Part shown: in pieces, positions 25,955-35,429 of the stretch | Numbering within the stretch: the first letter of the stretch is position 1 | Layout: each line of letters opens with the position of its first letter | Notes under the pieces: generated by a model | The model's database searches: none | Told to the model about the DNA's origin: nothing | Seen by the model: the letters and a program-made list of their open reading frames with translations, nothing else | Position numbers and translations under genes: made by a program | From: Deinococcus actinosclerus | Lineage (GTDB): Bacteria; Deinococcota; Deinococci; Deinococcales; Deinococcaceae | Direction: 5' to 3' | Assembly (NCBI RefSeq): GCF_001507665.1 | Contig: NZ_CP013910.1 | Coordinates: forward strand, 1,735,501-1,799,500 | DNA length: 64,000 nt

Positions 25955-25993
25955 CAGGCCCACGCCCCCCCGCTCGGGGAAGGCGTGGGCCTG
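25955..25993. terminator. Hairpin in the vanW-lysJ gap
   Basis: CAGGCCCACGCC and GGCGTGGGCCTG form a perfect 12-bp stem. The 358-bp gap (25784-26141) holds this hairpin, the vanW promoter and repeat copy A, and no convincing gene. The hairpin could end leftward transcription from lysJ. Confidence 0.55.
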
Positions 25994-26007
25994 GGGAGGC
26001 GACCTTA

Positions 26008-26141
26008 ATACGGATTCCGTTTGTTTCGTGAACAGATCGGAAGACCACCGATCTGTCCACTCCACGTCCGGAACCCGCTTCGCTCCTCCTCGCATCCGCT
26101 CGGGTTGAAAGATTTTGCAAACCTTTCAACCGGAGTCCGCA

Positions 26142-26143
<2 letters not shown>
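26008..26143 (+). repeat. Dispersed 136-bp intergenic repeat, copy A
   Basis: The element starts ATACGGATTCCG and ends CGGAGTCCGCAT, which are imperfect inverted ends. Inside are two hairpins, ACAGATCGG/CCGATCTGT and GGTTGAAAG/CTTTCAACC, separated by a conserved stretch with GGAACCCGCTTCGCTCC and CTCGCATC. Its right end overlaps the lysJ stop codon by 2 nt. Copies B and C lie at 29737 and 43731. Confidence 0.75.
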
Positions 26144-27392
<1,249 letters not shown>

Positions 27393-27606
27393 GCGGGGAG
27401 TCCTCCGTGCGGGGGTGGAAAAGGGCGGGGTGAGCTGATCTGGCCGCGCCGGGGCGCAGGCGGGATGCGACAGTGTAGGCCCTGCTGGCCCTGTCAGGTG
27501 CCCGGGTGTCCAGGGGACACGATCATGGCACACGACAAGCAATCCAGTCATTCTTCCTGGCATGCGGAAAGCCAGGGGTGGGGGTAAGGAGTCTGCTGCG
27601 GAGTGG

Positions 27607-28497
27607 TCAGGCGTCGGTCCGCAGCGGGGTCGCCCCTGGTTTCGCGCGGGGCGGCAGGTTGATCAGGCCCAGGCCGCTGAGGACCACGAGTACGCCCAAG
27701 ACGGACAGCGCCCCGACGGGCTCCCCGGCCAGCGCGGCCCAGCCCAGCCCCCAGACCGGCAGGGCGTACGTGACGGCGGTGACCTGGGTGGGGCTCACGC
27801 GGGCCAGCAGGCCGTAGTACAGCAGGTACGCCAGCCCGCTGCCGACCACGCCCAGGAAGAGGGCGGCACCCACGGCGGTCAGGGTGAGGGGAGCGGGGGC
27901 CGGGCCGATCAGCGCGACCGGGAGCAGCATGACGCTGCTCAGGCCCAGTTGCGTGGTCGCCAGCCCCACCGGGTTCAGGCCGCCCAGGGTGCGTTTGGCG
28001 ATGGTGGTGGCGATGGCGTACCCCAGGCTGGCGAGCAGCAGGATGATCACGCCGTGCAGCGTGGCGTGCCCGCCGCCCAGTCCGCCGGAGACCGTGAGGG
28101 CCACGCCGCCCAGGCCCAGCAGCACGCCGCCCAGCGTCAGGCCACTCAGGCGGGTGTCGCGCAGGGTCAGGCCGATCAGCAGCGCGAACAGGGGCGTGGT
28201 CGCGTTGATGATCGCCGCGATGTTGCTGCTCACGGTCTGCTCGCCCCACGCGAAGAACGACCACGGGATCACGTTGTTGAACAGCGCCACCAGCAGCAGC
28301 GGTTTCCACAGCCGGGCGGGCGGCAGGGTGTGGCGGCCCAGCCGCAGCGCGAGCAGCAGCACCGCCGCGCCGAACACGGACCGCAGCAGCGCCACCCACA
28401 CCGGCGGGAACACCTCGCCGCTCAGGCGGATCAGCAGGAACGACACGCCCCAGAACGCCGAGAGCAGGAACATATCCAGCGCGTCGCGGCGGGTCAC
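27607..28497 (-). CDS. DMT superfamily (EamA) transporter
   Basis: A 296-residue protein with about ten membrane helices in two EamA repeats, e.g. [19 protein letters not shown] at the start and [16 protein letters not shown] in the second half. Such proteins export amino acids or other metabolites; the substrate is unknown. The GTG start overlaps the stop of the PNPOx-like gene (GTGA). This sets the start well inside the much longer open frame. Confidence 0.83.
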   Translation of the reverse strand: MTRRDALDMFLLSAFWGVSFLLIRLSGEVFPPVWVALLRSVFGAAVLLLALRLGRHTLPPARLWKPLLLVALFNNVIPWSFFAWGEQTVSSNIAAIINATTPLFALLIGLTLRDTRLSGLTLGGVLLGLGGVALTVSGGLGGGHATLHGVIILLLASLGYAIATTIAKRTLGGLNPVGLATTQLGLSSVMLLPVALIGPAPAPLTLTAVGAALFLGVVGSGLAYLLYYGLLARVSPTQVTAVTYALPVWGLGWAALAGEPVGALSVLGVLVVLSGLGLINLPPRAKPGATPLRTDA

Positions 28498-29117
28498 GCG
28501 CGGCTCCCCGGCACGAACGGCGCGGCGAGGTGCGCGGGCAGCTCGGGCCAGCCGTCCTCCTGCGCGGCGCCGTCCGCCCAGTTCTCCTTGCCGCTCCAGC
28601 GCTCGATACTCAGGGCGTAGACGGCGGTGCGGGCCAGATCGGCGTCCGTGATGGGCCGGGTATGCGTGCCCACGCGCAGGCCAGGGAACACCCGCTCGCT
28701 GAGTGTGGTCAGGGCCGCGCGGGCGTCCTCGCCGCGCAGGACGCGGGCGGTGCCGAACACGATCACGGAGCGGTACTGCACGCTGAGTTCCAGCGGCGAG
28801 GTGCTGGGCAGCAGCGCGCCGGTCTCGGTGACCTCGAAGGTCGCGGGGTGCCCCTGTGCCTCTGCCTGTTCGGTGTTCGCGCGCAGGCGACCCACGACGT
28901 TCGTGTGGTACACGAGGTCCCGCGACCCGGGCCGGTACGCGAAGGCCAGCGGCGTCACGAAGGGCCACACCCGGTCGTCCTCGCCCCGGTACACGGTCGC
29001 CACGCGGCCCAGCGGCACGCGCAGCAGCAGATCCTCGATCCAGGCGTCGTCCCGGCGGTTCTGCGGGCGGCGGCTGACGCTGGGGTCGCGCTGTGCGGGG
29101 TCGTAGAAGCCGCTCAC
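28494..29117 (-). CDS. Pyridoxamine 5'-phosphate oxidase-like flavoprotein
   Basis: A 207-residue split-beta-barrel flavin protein of the Nim/PNPOx-like group: DLLLRVPLGRVATVYRG, PFVTPLAFAY, LVYHTNVVGRL. Family members bind FMN, F420 or heme and reduce small molecules; a role as true PdxH is unlikely. The GTG start overlaps the DJ-1 gene stop (GTGA), so it is the middle gene of a coupled three-gene unit. Confidence 0.78.
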   Translation of the reverse strand: MSGFYDPAQRDPSVSRRPQNRRDDAWIEDLLLRVPLGRVATVYRGEDDRVWPFVTPLAFAYRPGSRDLVYHTNVVGRLRANTEQAEAQGHPATFEVTETGALLPSTSPLELSVQYRSVIVFGTARVLRGEDARAALTTLSERVFPGLRVGTHTRPITDADLARTAVYALSIERWSGKENWADGAAQEDGWPELPAHLAAPFVPGSRA

Positions 29118-29734
29118 GGGGTCACCTCTTCCCGGAGGCCCCGCCCGGCCGGGCGGAATTCCATCTGGCGGGCGGTGCGTTCGGCCAGCGCGCGCGAGTG
29201 CAGCCGCTCCACGAGGTGCAGGGTCATGTCGATCCCCGCGCTGATGCCGCCCGACGTGACCACCGCGCCCGAGTCCACCCAGGCGACGTCCGGCACGACC
29301 GTCAGCGCCGGGAACTGCGCCTGGAGGTCCGCCTGATCCTCCCAGTGGGTGGTGACGCGCCGGCCGTCCAGCAGGCCCTCCGAGGCCAGCAGGAAGGCAC
29401 CGGTGCAGATCGAGGCCAGAACCTCCACCCGCGCCGCCTGCCCCCGCACCCACGCACGCACGCGCGGGTCGGCCATTGGCGCGTCCATCACGCCGCCGGG
29501 CACGATCAGCACATGCAGTGGCGGGTGATCGTCCAGCGTGGCGTGCGGCAGGACCCGGAACCCCCCGCGTCCGACCGCCGGGGCGCCCGACGCGCCGATC
29601 AAGACCGGCTGGAATGGGACCGCCTCGCCGTCCCGCCCGGCCAGTCGCGTGGCGACACTCAGGACCTCGAAGGGCCCGCCCAGGTCGAGGACCTCGATGC
29701 CGTCGAAGATCAGGATGCCGACGGTGCGGGTCAT
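29114..29734 (-). CDS. DJ-1/PfpI family protein
   Basis: A 206-residue class I glutamine amidotransferase-like protein. The nucleophile elbow is SICTGAFLLA (Cys about 112) and an acidic residue near GPFEVLS fits the DJ-1/isonitrile hydratase subgroup. Substrates range from isonitriles to glyoxal-type damage; none can be assigned here. The ATG is preceded by GGAGTT inside repeat copy B, so the repeat supplies the ribosome-binding site. Confidence 0.82.
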   Translation of the reverse strand: MTRTVGILIFDGIEVLDLGGPFEVLSVATRLAGRDGEAVPFQPVLIGASGAPAVGRGGFRVLPHATLDDHPPLHVLIVPGGVMDAPMADPRVRAWVRGQAARVEVLASICTGAFLLASEGLLDGRRVTTHWEDQADLQAQFPALTVVPDVAWVDSGAVVTSGGISAGIDMTLHLVERLHSRALAERTARQMEFRPAGRGLREEVTP

Positions 29735-29736
29735 AG

Positions 29737-29870
29737 CAACTCCGATTGAATGGTTTGCACAACCAGCTCAATCCGAGCGGAGGCGAGAAGGAGTAAAGCG
29801 GAGTCCGGGCGTGGAGTGAGCAACCCGGCGCCCTCCTGGGGTGTGAACGCAACAGACGGACTCCGCGTCA
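29737..29870 (-). repeat. Dispersed intergenic repeat, copy B (inverted)
   Basis: Reading the minus strand it begins GCGGAGTCCG and ends CAATCGGAGTTGC, with the shared CCGGACTCCGCTTTACTCC and TCTCGCCTCCGCTCGGATTGA. The second hairpin (GATTGA/TCAATC) has its own sequence. It fills the gap between the GNAT gene stop (overlapping it) and the DJ-1 gene start. Confidence 0.7.
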
Positions 29871-30335
29871 TGCCGTCCCCCGACCCAGCGGGAGGCTGAA
29901 GTGGTGCGCGGTGACGTTCATTCCGGCGCGGTGGTACAGGCGGTGGGCGGCGTGGCGCGTCTCCCCCACCCCGGAGTCGAGGTGCAGCGCCGCGCAGTCC
30001 AGTTCGCGGGCGCGGCCCTTCAGCCAGTGCAGGAGCGCGCGGGCGTGACCGCGTCCACGGGCGCCGGGCAGGGTGCTCAGGTCGTCCACATACAGCGTGG
30101 GGCCGGCCCAGAGGAGGTGCATGACGCGGTATCCAGCGACGGCGGCGGCCTCCTCGCGGCCCGGTTCGAACGCGCCGACCAGCGCGTAGCCCTCGGGGCC
30201 GGTCGTGTTCAGAAAGGCGCGCAGGGCGTCGGGCGTGGCGGTGTGGGGCGAGTCGGGCCGCAGCGCGCGCAGGGCCGGGAGGGCCAGCTCGGCCTGCGCG
30301 GGCGGGATGGGGCGGAGGTCACGGGGCTCGGTCAT
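29868..30335 (-). CDS. GNAT family N-acetyltransferase
   Basis: A 155-residue acetyltransferase. The acetyl-CoA loop is PGARGRGHARALLHWL (R-G-x-G), preceded by YVDDLSTL and followed by HLDSGVGETRHAAHRLYHRAGM, typical of single-domain GNAT enzymes. The substrate is unknown. The ATG has TAGTGT only 6 nt upstream (leaderless). It is transcribed away from the MocR gene with start codons 18 nt apart, so the regulator may control it. Confidence 0.8.
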   Translation of the reverse strand: MTEPRDLRPIPPAQAELALPALRALRPDSPHTATPDALRAFLNTTGPEGYALVGAFEPGREEAAAVAGYRVMHLLWAGPTLYVDDLSTLPGARGRGHARALLHWLKGRARELDCAALHLDSGVGETRHAAHRLYHRAGMNVTAHHFSLPLGRGTA

Positions 30336-30340
30336 GGGCG

Positions 30341-30347
30341 TACACTA
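30341..30347. promoter_or_regulatory. Overlapping divergent leaderless -10 boxes
   Basis: The seven bases TACACTA hold TACACT for the rightward MocR gene (7 nt to its ATG) and, on the other strand, TAGTGT for the leftward GNAT gene (6 nt to its ATG). The two promoters share five base pairs, so polymerase cannot open both at once. Confidence 0.6.
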
Positions 30348-30353
30348 CGGGGC

Positions 30354-31883
30354 ATGGTGGCCCCCCTGAAAGCTCCACTTCCTGCTGATACCCGGGGGCC
30401 ACTGCCCGCCCGGACGGACGAGCTGCCCTTCCCGCTGGACCTGCGCCGCGACCAGACGGAGGCGCTGCACGCGCAGCTGGCCCGGCAGATCCGCGAGGCG
30501 GTCCTGTCGGGGCTGCTGCCGGGCGGCACGCCGCTGCCCGGCACGCGCACGCTGGCCCGCACGCTGGGCGTCACGCGCGGCGTCGTGGAGACGGCGTACG
30601 CGGAACTGCTCGCGGACGGCACCGCGCAATCTCTGGTGGGGCGCGGCACCCGCGTGCGCGACGAGACGCCCGCCCCCGCCCCGGAGGTCCCGGTGGGCGC
30701 GTCGGGCGTTCCGGCGTGGCTGCCGGTCATGCCACCGCTGCCGGTGGACGGGCCGGGCGGGCGGCCGGGGCTGGACTTCCGGGTGGGCGTGACCGGCACC
30801 GCCACCCTGGACCGCCGCGCGTGGCGGCAGGCCTGGGCGGACGCGGCCCGCGAGGAGGTCAGCGGCGACTACGCCGACCCGGCGGGCGAGCCCCCCCTGC
30901 GCGCGGCCCTGGCGGCGTTCGTGGGGCGCCAGCGCGGGCTGGGCGCGCAGGCCGAGGACGTGCTCGTGACGGGCGGGACGCTGCACGCCCTGAACCTGAT
31001 CGTGCGCGCGCTGCTGCCCCCGGGGTCACGGGTCCTGATCGAGAACCCGGGGTACCGCGCGGCGCGGCAGGTGTTGCTCAACGCCGGGCACGAGGTCGTT
31101 CCCGTGCCGGTGGACGCCGACGGCCTGATCGTGAACGCGGACACGCCCGCCGCGCGGCTGGTGTACGTGACGCCCAGCCACCAGTTCCCACTGGGGAGCC
31201 GCATGTGCCTGCCCCGGCGGCTGGCGCTGCTGGAGTGGGCGGCGCGGCATGACGCGCTGATCGTCGAGGACGACTACGACGGCGAGTTCCGCTACGGCGC
31301 TCCCCCGCTGCCACCACTGGCCGCGCTGGCGGCGCAGACGGGCGCGGGTGGGCGGGTGCTGTACCTGGGCACGCTGAGCAAGGTGCTGACTCCCTCGGTG
31401 CGCACCGGGTTCGTGGTGGCCGCACCGCCCCTGCTCTCGCGGCTGGTGCGGGCGCGGACGCTGCTGGACTTCGGGCCGCCCGTGCAGGTGCAGGCGGCCC
31501 TGACGCACCTGCTGACCGGCGGGCACGTGGACCGGCACATCCGCCGCTCGCGCCGCTGGCACGCGCAGGTCCGCGCGGCGCTGACGGGGGCGCTGAACGG
31601 TCTGGACGGACTGGCGCACCTGGGTGGCATCGAGGCGGGGCTGCACGTCTGCCTGCACCTCCACCCGGCGCTCCCGGCGCGGGACGTGGCGGCCCAATTG
31701 ACCGCGCAGGGCGTGCAGGTCACCACGCTGGACACCTACACGCTGGGCGAGGCCCCGAACGCGCTGCTGCTGGGGCACGGGGGCCTCAGCGCGGCGCAGG
31801 CGGCGGCGGGTGGGCGGGTGATCGCGGGCGCCGTGCGAAGTTGTGCAACCCGCGCGGGACTCGCGCCGTACTCTGACGCATGA
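30354..31883 (+). CDS. MocR-type transcriptional regulator (GntR + aminotransferase)
   Basis: A 509-residue fusion of an N-terminal GntR winged helix (about 25-100: QIREAVLSGLLPGGTPLPGTRTLARTL is the region) with a fold-type I aminotransferase domain. The PLP Lys is in YLGTLSKVLTPSVR, with VTPSHQFPLG and VEDDYDGEFRY earlier. Such MocR proteins use PLP as effector and often sit next to and control a divergent target. The ATG at 30354 is set by TACACT 7 nt upstream. Its stop overlaps the start of the next lipoprotein gene (ATGA). Confidence 0.86.
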   Translation: MVAPLKAPLPADTRGPLPARTDELPFPLDLRRDQTEALHAQLARQIREAVLSGLLPGGTPLPGTRTLARTLGVTRGVVETAYAELLADGTAQSLVGRGTRVRDETPAPAPEVPVGASGVPAWLPVMPPLPVDGPGGRPGLDFRVGVTGTATLDRRAWRQAWADAAREEVSGDYADPAGEPPLRAALAAFVGRQRGLGAQAEDVLVTGGTLHALNLIVRALLPPGSRVLIENPGYRAARQVLLNAGHEVVPVPVDADGLIVNADTPAARLVYVTPSHQFPLGSRMCLPRRLALLEWAARHDALIVEDDYDGEFRYGAPPLPPLAALAAQTGAGGRVLYLGTLSKVLTPSVRTGFVVAAPPLLSRLVRARTLLDFGPPVQVQAALTHLLTGGHVDRHIRRSRRWHAQVRAALTGALNGLDGLAHLGGIEAGLHVCLHLHPALPARDVAAQLTAQGVQVTTLDTYTLGEAPNALLLGHGGLSAAQAAAGGRVIAGAVRSCATRAGLAPYSDA

Positions 31884-32248
31884 GCAAGTCCTTCACCCTG
31901 CCACTGCTGGCGGCGCTGCCCGCCCTGCTGGCCTCCTGCGGGAACGATCTGGACCGGTATTCCCGCACCACGTACAGCAGCTACGAGCAGTGCCTGATCG
32001 CCAACCGCGTCCTGATCGACCGGGGCCTGAGCAACCCCTGCGTGTACCGCACGGGCGGCGGCTACTACGGCCCGTACGTGCGGGTCGTGAGCGGCACCAC
32101 CCGCTACGTCGGCTACGACCGCCTGGGCAAGGTGTCCGGCGCGGGCCTGACCTACGACAGCAAGCGCGGCTCGTACGGCAACTTCAAGGCGCCCGTCAGC
32201 CGGGGGGGCTTCATGTCCGGCAGCCGCTCGGGCAGCTTCGGCGGCTGA
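31880..32248 (+). CDS. Small lipoprotein, YgiB-like (DUF1190-like), copy 1
   Basis: A 122-residue lipoprotein (lipobox LLASC). The mature part has a Tyr/Gly-rich middle and ends with APVSRGGF, then a Ser/Gly tail finishing in Gly-Gly. This resembles E. coli YgiB/YjfM (DUF1190) as I remember them, which carry an RGGF box and a Ser/Gly-rich end. It is coupled to the MocR gene and lies two genes before the YgiC-like ligase. The function is unknown; it may be the substrate or partner of the ligase. Confidence 0.65.
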   Translation: MSKSFTLPLLAALPALLASCGNDLDRYSRTTYSSYEQCLIANRVLIDRGLSNPCVYRTGGGYYGPYVRVVSGTTRYVGYDRLGKVSGAGLTYDSKRGSYGNFKAPVSRGGFMSGSRSGSFGG

Positions 32249-32312
32249 ATCTCCGTCCACCCGTCCCACTCGTTCTTTGCGCGCTCCTCTGCCGGCGCGC
32301 GCCGGAGCCCCC

Positions 32313-32756
32313 ATGCCCAGAGAATTCAGCCTGCCCCTGATGACCGCTGTCCTTCCCGCCCTGATCGCGTCGTGCGCGAACCAGCCCGCGCAGGCGGTGA
32401 ACCAGCCCTACGCGCAGTACGGCGCACTCGGCTCGACCGGTGCCCCCGCGCAGACCGTTCAGGCTCAGACCGTCCCGGACGGCTGTGAACTCGAACTCGA
32501 CGGCGAGATCGACTGCGACCACGACAGCGTCAAACTGAAGTCCGGGAAGAAGAGCGCGACCAGCAGGGTGGCCGGGGCAGTCGTGGCGGGCGTCGCGGCC
32601 CGGGCGGCCACCCGCTCCACATCCACCTCCTCCAGCCGTCCAGTCGCCCGGGCAACGTCGGCCCGGACTTCCATGAATGCGGCGTCCAGCGTGTCGCGGG
32701 GTGGGTTCACCACCTCGGCCCGCGCGAGCAGCACCGGCAGCGGGTCCGGCGGATGA
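32313..32756 (+). CDS. Small lipoprotein, YgiB-like, copy 2
   Basis: A 147-residue lipoprotein (lipobox LIASC). A short segment rich in acidic residues and Cys ([17 protein letters not shown]) is followed by an Ala/Ser/Thr/Arg-rich stretch. It ends SVSRGGF plus a Ser/Gly tail finishing in Gly-Gly, like copy 1. ATG follows GGAG. Its stop overlaps the ligase start (ATGA). Apart from the C-terminal box the two copies differ, so they are not a recent duplication. Confidence 0.6.
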   Translation: MPREFSLPLMTAVLPALIASCANQPAQAVNQPYAQYGALGSTGAPAQTVQAQTVPDGCELELDGEIDCDHDSVKLKSGKKSATSRVAGAVVAGVAARAATRSTSTSSSRPVARATSARTSMNAASSVSRGGFTTSARASSTGSGSGG

Positions 32757-33916
32757 TCCGGCGCACCGTCACCCCGCGCCCGGACTGGGAGGCGCGGCTG
32801 CGCGAGGTGGGCTTCACGTGGTTCGCCCCCACACCCGAACATCCGGTGCCGTACTGGAGCGAGGACGGGTACTACGCCTTCACGCCCGCGCAGATCGAGC
32901 ACCTGCGCGCAGCCAGTCAGGACCTCACGAATCTGGTGCTGGAGGCGACCGGGCACGCCATCGAGCACGGGCGGCTGTCGGAACTCGGCATCCCCGCGTT
33001 CCTGCACAGCGCCGTGCGGGACTCCTGGGAGGGGGACGACCCGACGGTGTACATGCGCCTGGACCTCGCCTACGACGGGCGCGGGGGCGTGAAGCTGCTG
33101 GAGGTGAACGCGCAGACGCCCACCAGTCTGCTGGAGGCGGCGGTCAGTCAGTGGCAGTGGCTCGAAGATCAGCAGGCGCGTGGTGAGCTGCCGGCCGGAG
33201 CGACGCAGTGGAACACCATTCACGAGGGGCTGACCGAGCAGTGGGCGCACCTGAAGGCTGCGCGGGGCCTGACCGAGGTGGCCTTCAGCAGCGCCCGCGT
33301 GGACGAGGACGCCGCGACCATCACGTACCTGCGGGAACTCGCCGGGGCGGCGGGACTGCGCACGTCGTTCATCTTCACCGAGGAGTTGGGGACCAGCCCG
33401 ACGGAACCGTACCTGCTGGACAGCTGGAGTCTGCCCATCCGGCAGCTGATGTGGTTGTGGCCGTTCGAGTTCGCGTGGGAGTCCCGCGACTCGGCGTTCC
33501 TGGCGAGCACCGGCACGCGCTTCATCGAGCCGCTGTGGAAGGCCGCCACCGGCAGCAAGGGCCTGCTGGCGCTGCTGCACGAACTGAACCCCGGGCACCC
33601 GAACCTGCTGCCCGCGACCCTCACGCCCGGCGCGCTGGGGGCGGACGTGGTGCGCAAGCCGCTGTACTCCCGCGAGGGCCAGAACGTGCAGCTGCCCGGC
33701 CAGGAGAGCACGCCCGGCGCGTACGCGGACCTGCCCGTGGTCGAGCAGGCGTACACCGAACTGCCCACCGCGCACGCCCCGGACGGCCCGCGTTACCCGG
33801 TGCTGGGCGTGTGGATCGCCGGGAGTGAGGTGTGCGGCCTGGGCATCCGCGAGGGCCGCTCGCGCGTGACCGACAACCGCGCCACGTTCGCCCCGCACGT
33901 GGTGCTGCCGGGATGA
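32753..33916 (+). CDS. Glutathionylspermidine synthase-like ATP-grasp ligase (YgiC/YjfC-like)
   Basis: A 387-residue ATP-grasp protein of the GSP_synth family, the length of YgiC/YjfC, which lack the amidase half of GspSA. Visible are [24 protein letters not shown] (ATP/Mg and substrate region), [14 protein letters not shown] (nucleotide Lys) and GVWIAG. Family chemistry is amide bond formation between a carboxylate and an amine via acyl phosphate; YgiC is not a real glutathionylspermidine synthase as far as is known. It sits between YgiB-like lipoproteins and a K+ channel with ATGA overlaps at both ends. Confidence 0.85.
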   Translation: MIRRTVTPRPDWEARLREVGFTWFAPTPEHPVPYWSEDGYYAFTPAQIEHLRAASQDLTNLVLEATGHAIEHGRLSELGIPAFLHSAVRDSWEGDDPTVYMRLDLAYDGRGGVKLLEVNAQTPTSLLEAAVSQWQWLEDQQARGELPAGATQWNTIHEGLTEQWAHLKAARGLTEVAFSSARVDEDAATITYLRELAGAAGLRTSFIFTEELGTSPTEPYLLDSWSLPIRQLMWLWPFEFAWESRDSAFLASTGTRFIEPLWKAATGSKGLLALLHELNPGHPNLLPATLTPGALGADVVRKPLYSREGQNVQLPGQESTPGAYADLPVVEQAYTELPTAHAPDGPRYPVLGVWIAGSEVCGLGIREGRSRVTDNRATFAPHVVLPG

Positions 33917-34722
33917 GCGCGCCAGCCTCCTTCCGGGAGAAACTGCACTCGTTCCTGGACCCCAGTGACGGCGCGGGCCCTGCCGAACGGGCCTTCAATG
34001 CGCTGCTCGTCACGCTGATCCTGCTCACCATCGCCGTGACCATCGCGGGCACGGTGCCCGAGGTGCAGCGCGAGTACGGCCGGGCCATCCGCCTCTTCGA
34101 CTACGTGTGCGCCTTCGTGTTCGGCCTGGAGTACCTGGGGCGGCTGTACGTCACGCCGCTGCGCCCCGGCGCGGACGGCAGCGTCCGGTCGTACCTGCGC
34201 TACGCGACCTCGCCGCTGCCGCTGATCGACCTGCTGGTGCTGATCTCACTCATGGTGCCCGCCACGACCGCCCTGGCCAGTCTACGCGGCCTGCGCCTCC
34301 TGAAACTCCTGAGCCTGCTCAAGCTGGGCCGCTACTCGGACTCGCTGCAACTCATCGGGCGGGTCATCCGCCAGCGCGCCGGGGAACTGCTCTCCACCGT
34401 GCTGATCGTGCTGGTGCTCGTGTTCATCGCCGCCAGCCTGCTGTATCAGGTGGAGTCCAGCGCGGGCACCAGGGGCTTCGAGAGCATTCCGCAGGCGCTG
34501 TGGTGGGCGGTCGTGACCCTGACCACCACCGGGTACGGGGACGTGTACCCCGCCACGCCGCTGGGTAAGGCCGCCGCTGGGCTGATCATGCTGTTCGGGG
34601 TGGGCATGGTGGCCCTCCCGGCGGGCATGATCGCCAGCGGCTTCGCCGAGGAACTCTCCCGCCTGCGCCAGCAGGAAACGGCGGCGGCCTGCTGCCCGCA
34701 CTGCGGCAAGGCGCTGGAGTAA
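33913..34722 (+). CDS. Voltage-gated-type potassium channel (ion transporter)
   Basis: A 269-residue six-helix channel subunit. S4-like positive repeats are seen in LRGLRLLKLLSLLKLG, and the pore loop carries the K+ selectivity filter TTTGYGD. The C-terminus is short with CCPHCGK, perhaps half a metal site. There is no RCK or cyclic-nucleotide domain. It overlaps the ligase gene by ATGA and is the last gene of the operon. Confidence 0.87.
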   Translation: MSAPASFREKLHSFLDPSDGAGPAERAFNALLVTLILLTIAVTIAGTVPEVQREYGRAIRLFDYVCAFVFGLEYLGRLYVTPLRPGADGSVRSYLRYATSPLPLIDLLVLISLMVPATTALASLRGLRLLKLLSLLKLGRYSDSLQLIGRVIRQRAGELLSTVLIVLVLVFIAASLLYQVESSAGTRGFESIPQALWWAVVTLTTTGYGDVYPATPLGKAAAGLIMLFGVGMVALPAGMIASGFAEELSRLRQQETAAACCPHCGKALE

Positions 34723-34779
34723 CCGCGTGACGAAGGGGGCGACGCCCGTATCCGTCGCCCCCCTCGGTCCGTCACTCGC

Positions 34780-35337
34780 TCAGCGGCGGCCCTTGACCAG
34801 CCAGGCGTGTTCCCCGATCCCGGCGGCCTGGTTCGCGGCGCGGGCCATCACGAACAGCAGGTCCGACAGGCGGTTCAGGTACACCTGCACGTGCGCGTTG
34901 GCGTCCTCCTCGTGCAGCAGGCGGATGACCTCGCGTTCGGCGCGGCGGGCGACCGTGCGGGCCACATGCAGGCTCGCCGCGACCGGGGTGCCGCCGGGGT
35001 GAATGAAGCCCGTGAAGGGCGGGGCACTCTCCTGGTAGCGGTCGATCATCGCCTCGAGGAACGTCACGTCCTGCTCGTCCATGCGGCTGAGCTTGCGCTC
35101 GTAGGTGGTGCCGCTGCGGGTGGCGAGGTCGGCGCCGACATCGAAGAGCGCGTTCTGGAGGTACTCCAGGTCGGCGTCCATCTCGGGACTCGGGCCGTGC
35201 GCGCGGGCCAGGCCGATGGCGCTGTTCAGTTCGTCGACGGTGCCGTACGCTTCCACGCGGATGTTCGCCTTGCTGACGCGGTCCGCGCCGTACAGGCCGG
35301 TCGTGCCGCCGTCCCCGGTCTTGGTGTAGAGCTTCAT
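34780..35337 (-). CDS. Cob(I)alamin adenosyltransferase, PduO type
   Basis: A 185-residue PduO-family enzyme that adenosylates cob(I)alamin to the coenzyme B12 form. Visible are LYTKTGDGGTTGLYG (ATP site), VEAYGTVDELNSAIG, HPGGTPVAASLHVARTVARRAER and LNRLSDLLFVMAR. The ATG at 35337 follows TACCCT by 7 nt, predicting a leaderless transcript. It is convergent with the channel gene. Confidence 0.9.
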   Translation of the reverse strand: MKLYTKTGDGGTTGLYGADRVSKANIRVEAYGTVDELNSAIGLARAHGPSPEMDADLEYLQNALFDVGADLATRSGTTYERKLSRMDEQDVTFLEAMIDRYQESAPPFTGFIHPGGTPVAASLHVARTVARRAEREVIRLLHEEDANAHVQVYLNRLSDLLFVMARAANQAAGIGEHAWLVKGRR

Positions 35338-35344
35338 GCCCCAC

Positions 35345-35350
35345 AGGGTA
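35345..35350 (-). promoter_or_regulatory. Leaderless -10 box of pduO-like gene
   Basis: TACCCT, 7 nt, then ATG 35337. The FKBP gene has the same hexamer and spacing. Confidence 0.5.
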
Positions 35351-35361
35351 GTGGATGGTGA

Positions 35362-35413
35362 ACGGTCGATGGCTGATAGAGGGTCGCCGGACCGCCTATC
35401 AACCATCGACCGT
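35362..35413. repeat. Palindromic repeat (family 2) between malQ and pduO
   Basis: ACGGTCGATGGCTGATAG (35362-35379) pairs with CTATCAACCATCGACCGT (35396-35413) with one C-A mismatch at the same place as in the 24017 copy; a GGTC/GACC hairpin caps it. It lies 17 nt after the malQ stop and so can act as terminator. Confidence 0.6.
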
Positions 35414-35429
35414 CAGCGCCTGACGGTGT

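Noticed and set aside
25854..26129. 91-codon minus-strand frame between vanW and lysJ
   Set aside because: Much of it is repeat copy A and a terminator-like hairpin. The part ending EGLLRISSELAGRMGPLFL looks protein-like but has no start, SD or recognisable family.
30332..30986. Minus-strand frames opposite the MocR gene
   Set aside because: The plus-strand frame has full GntR and aminotransferase motifs; the antisense ones have none.
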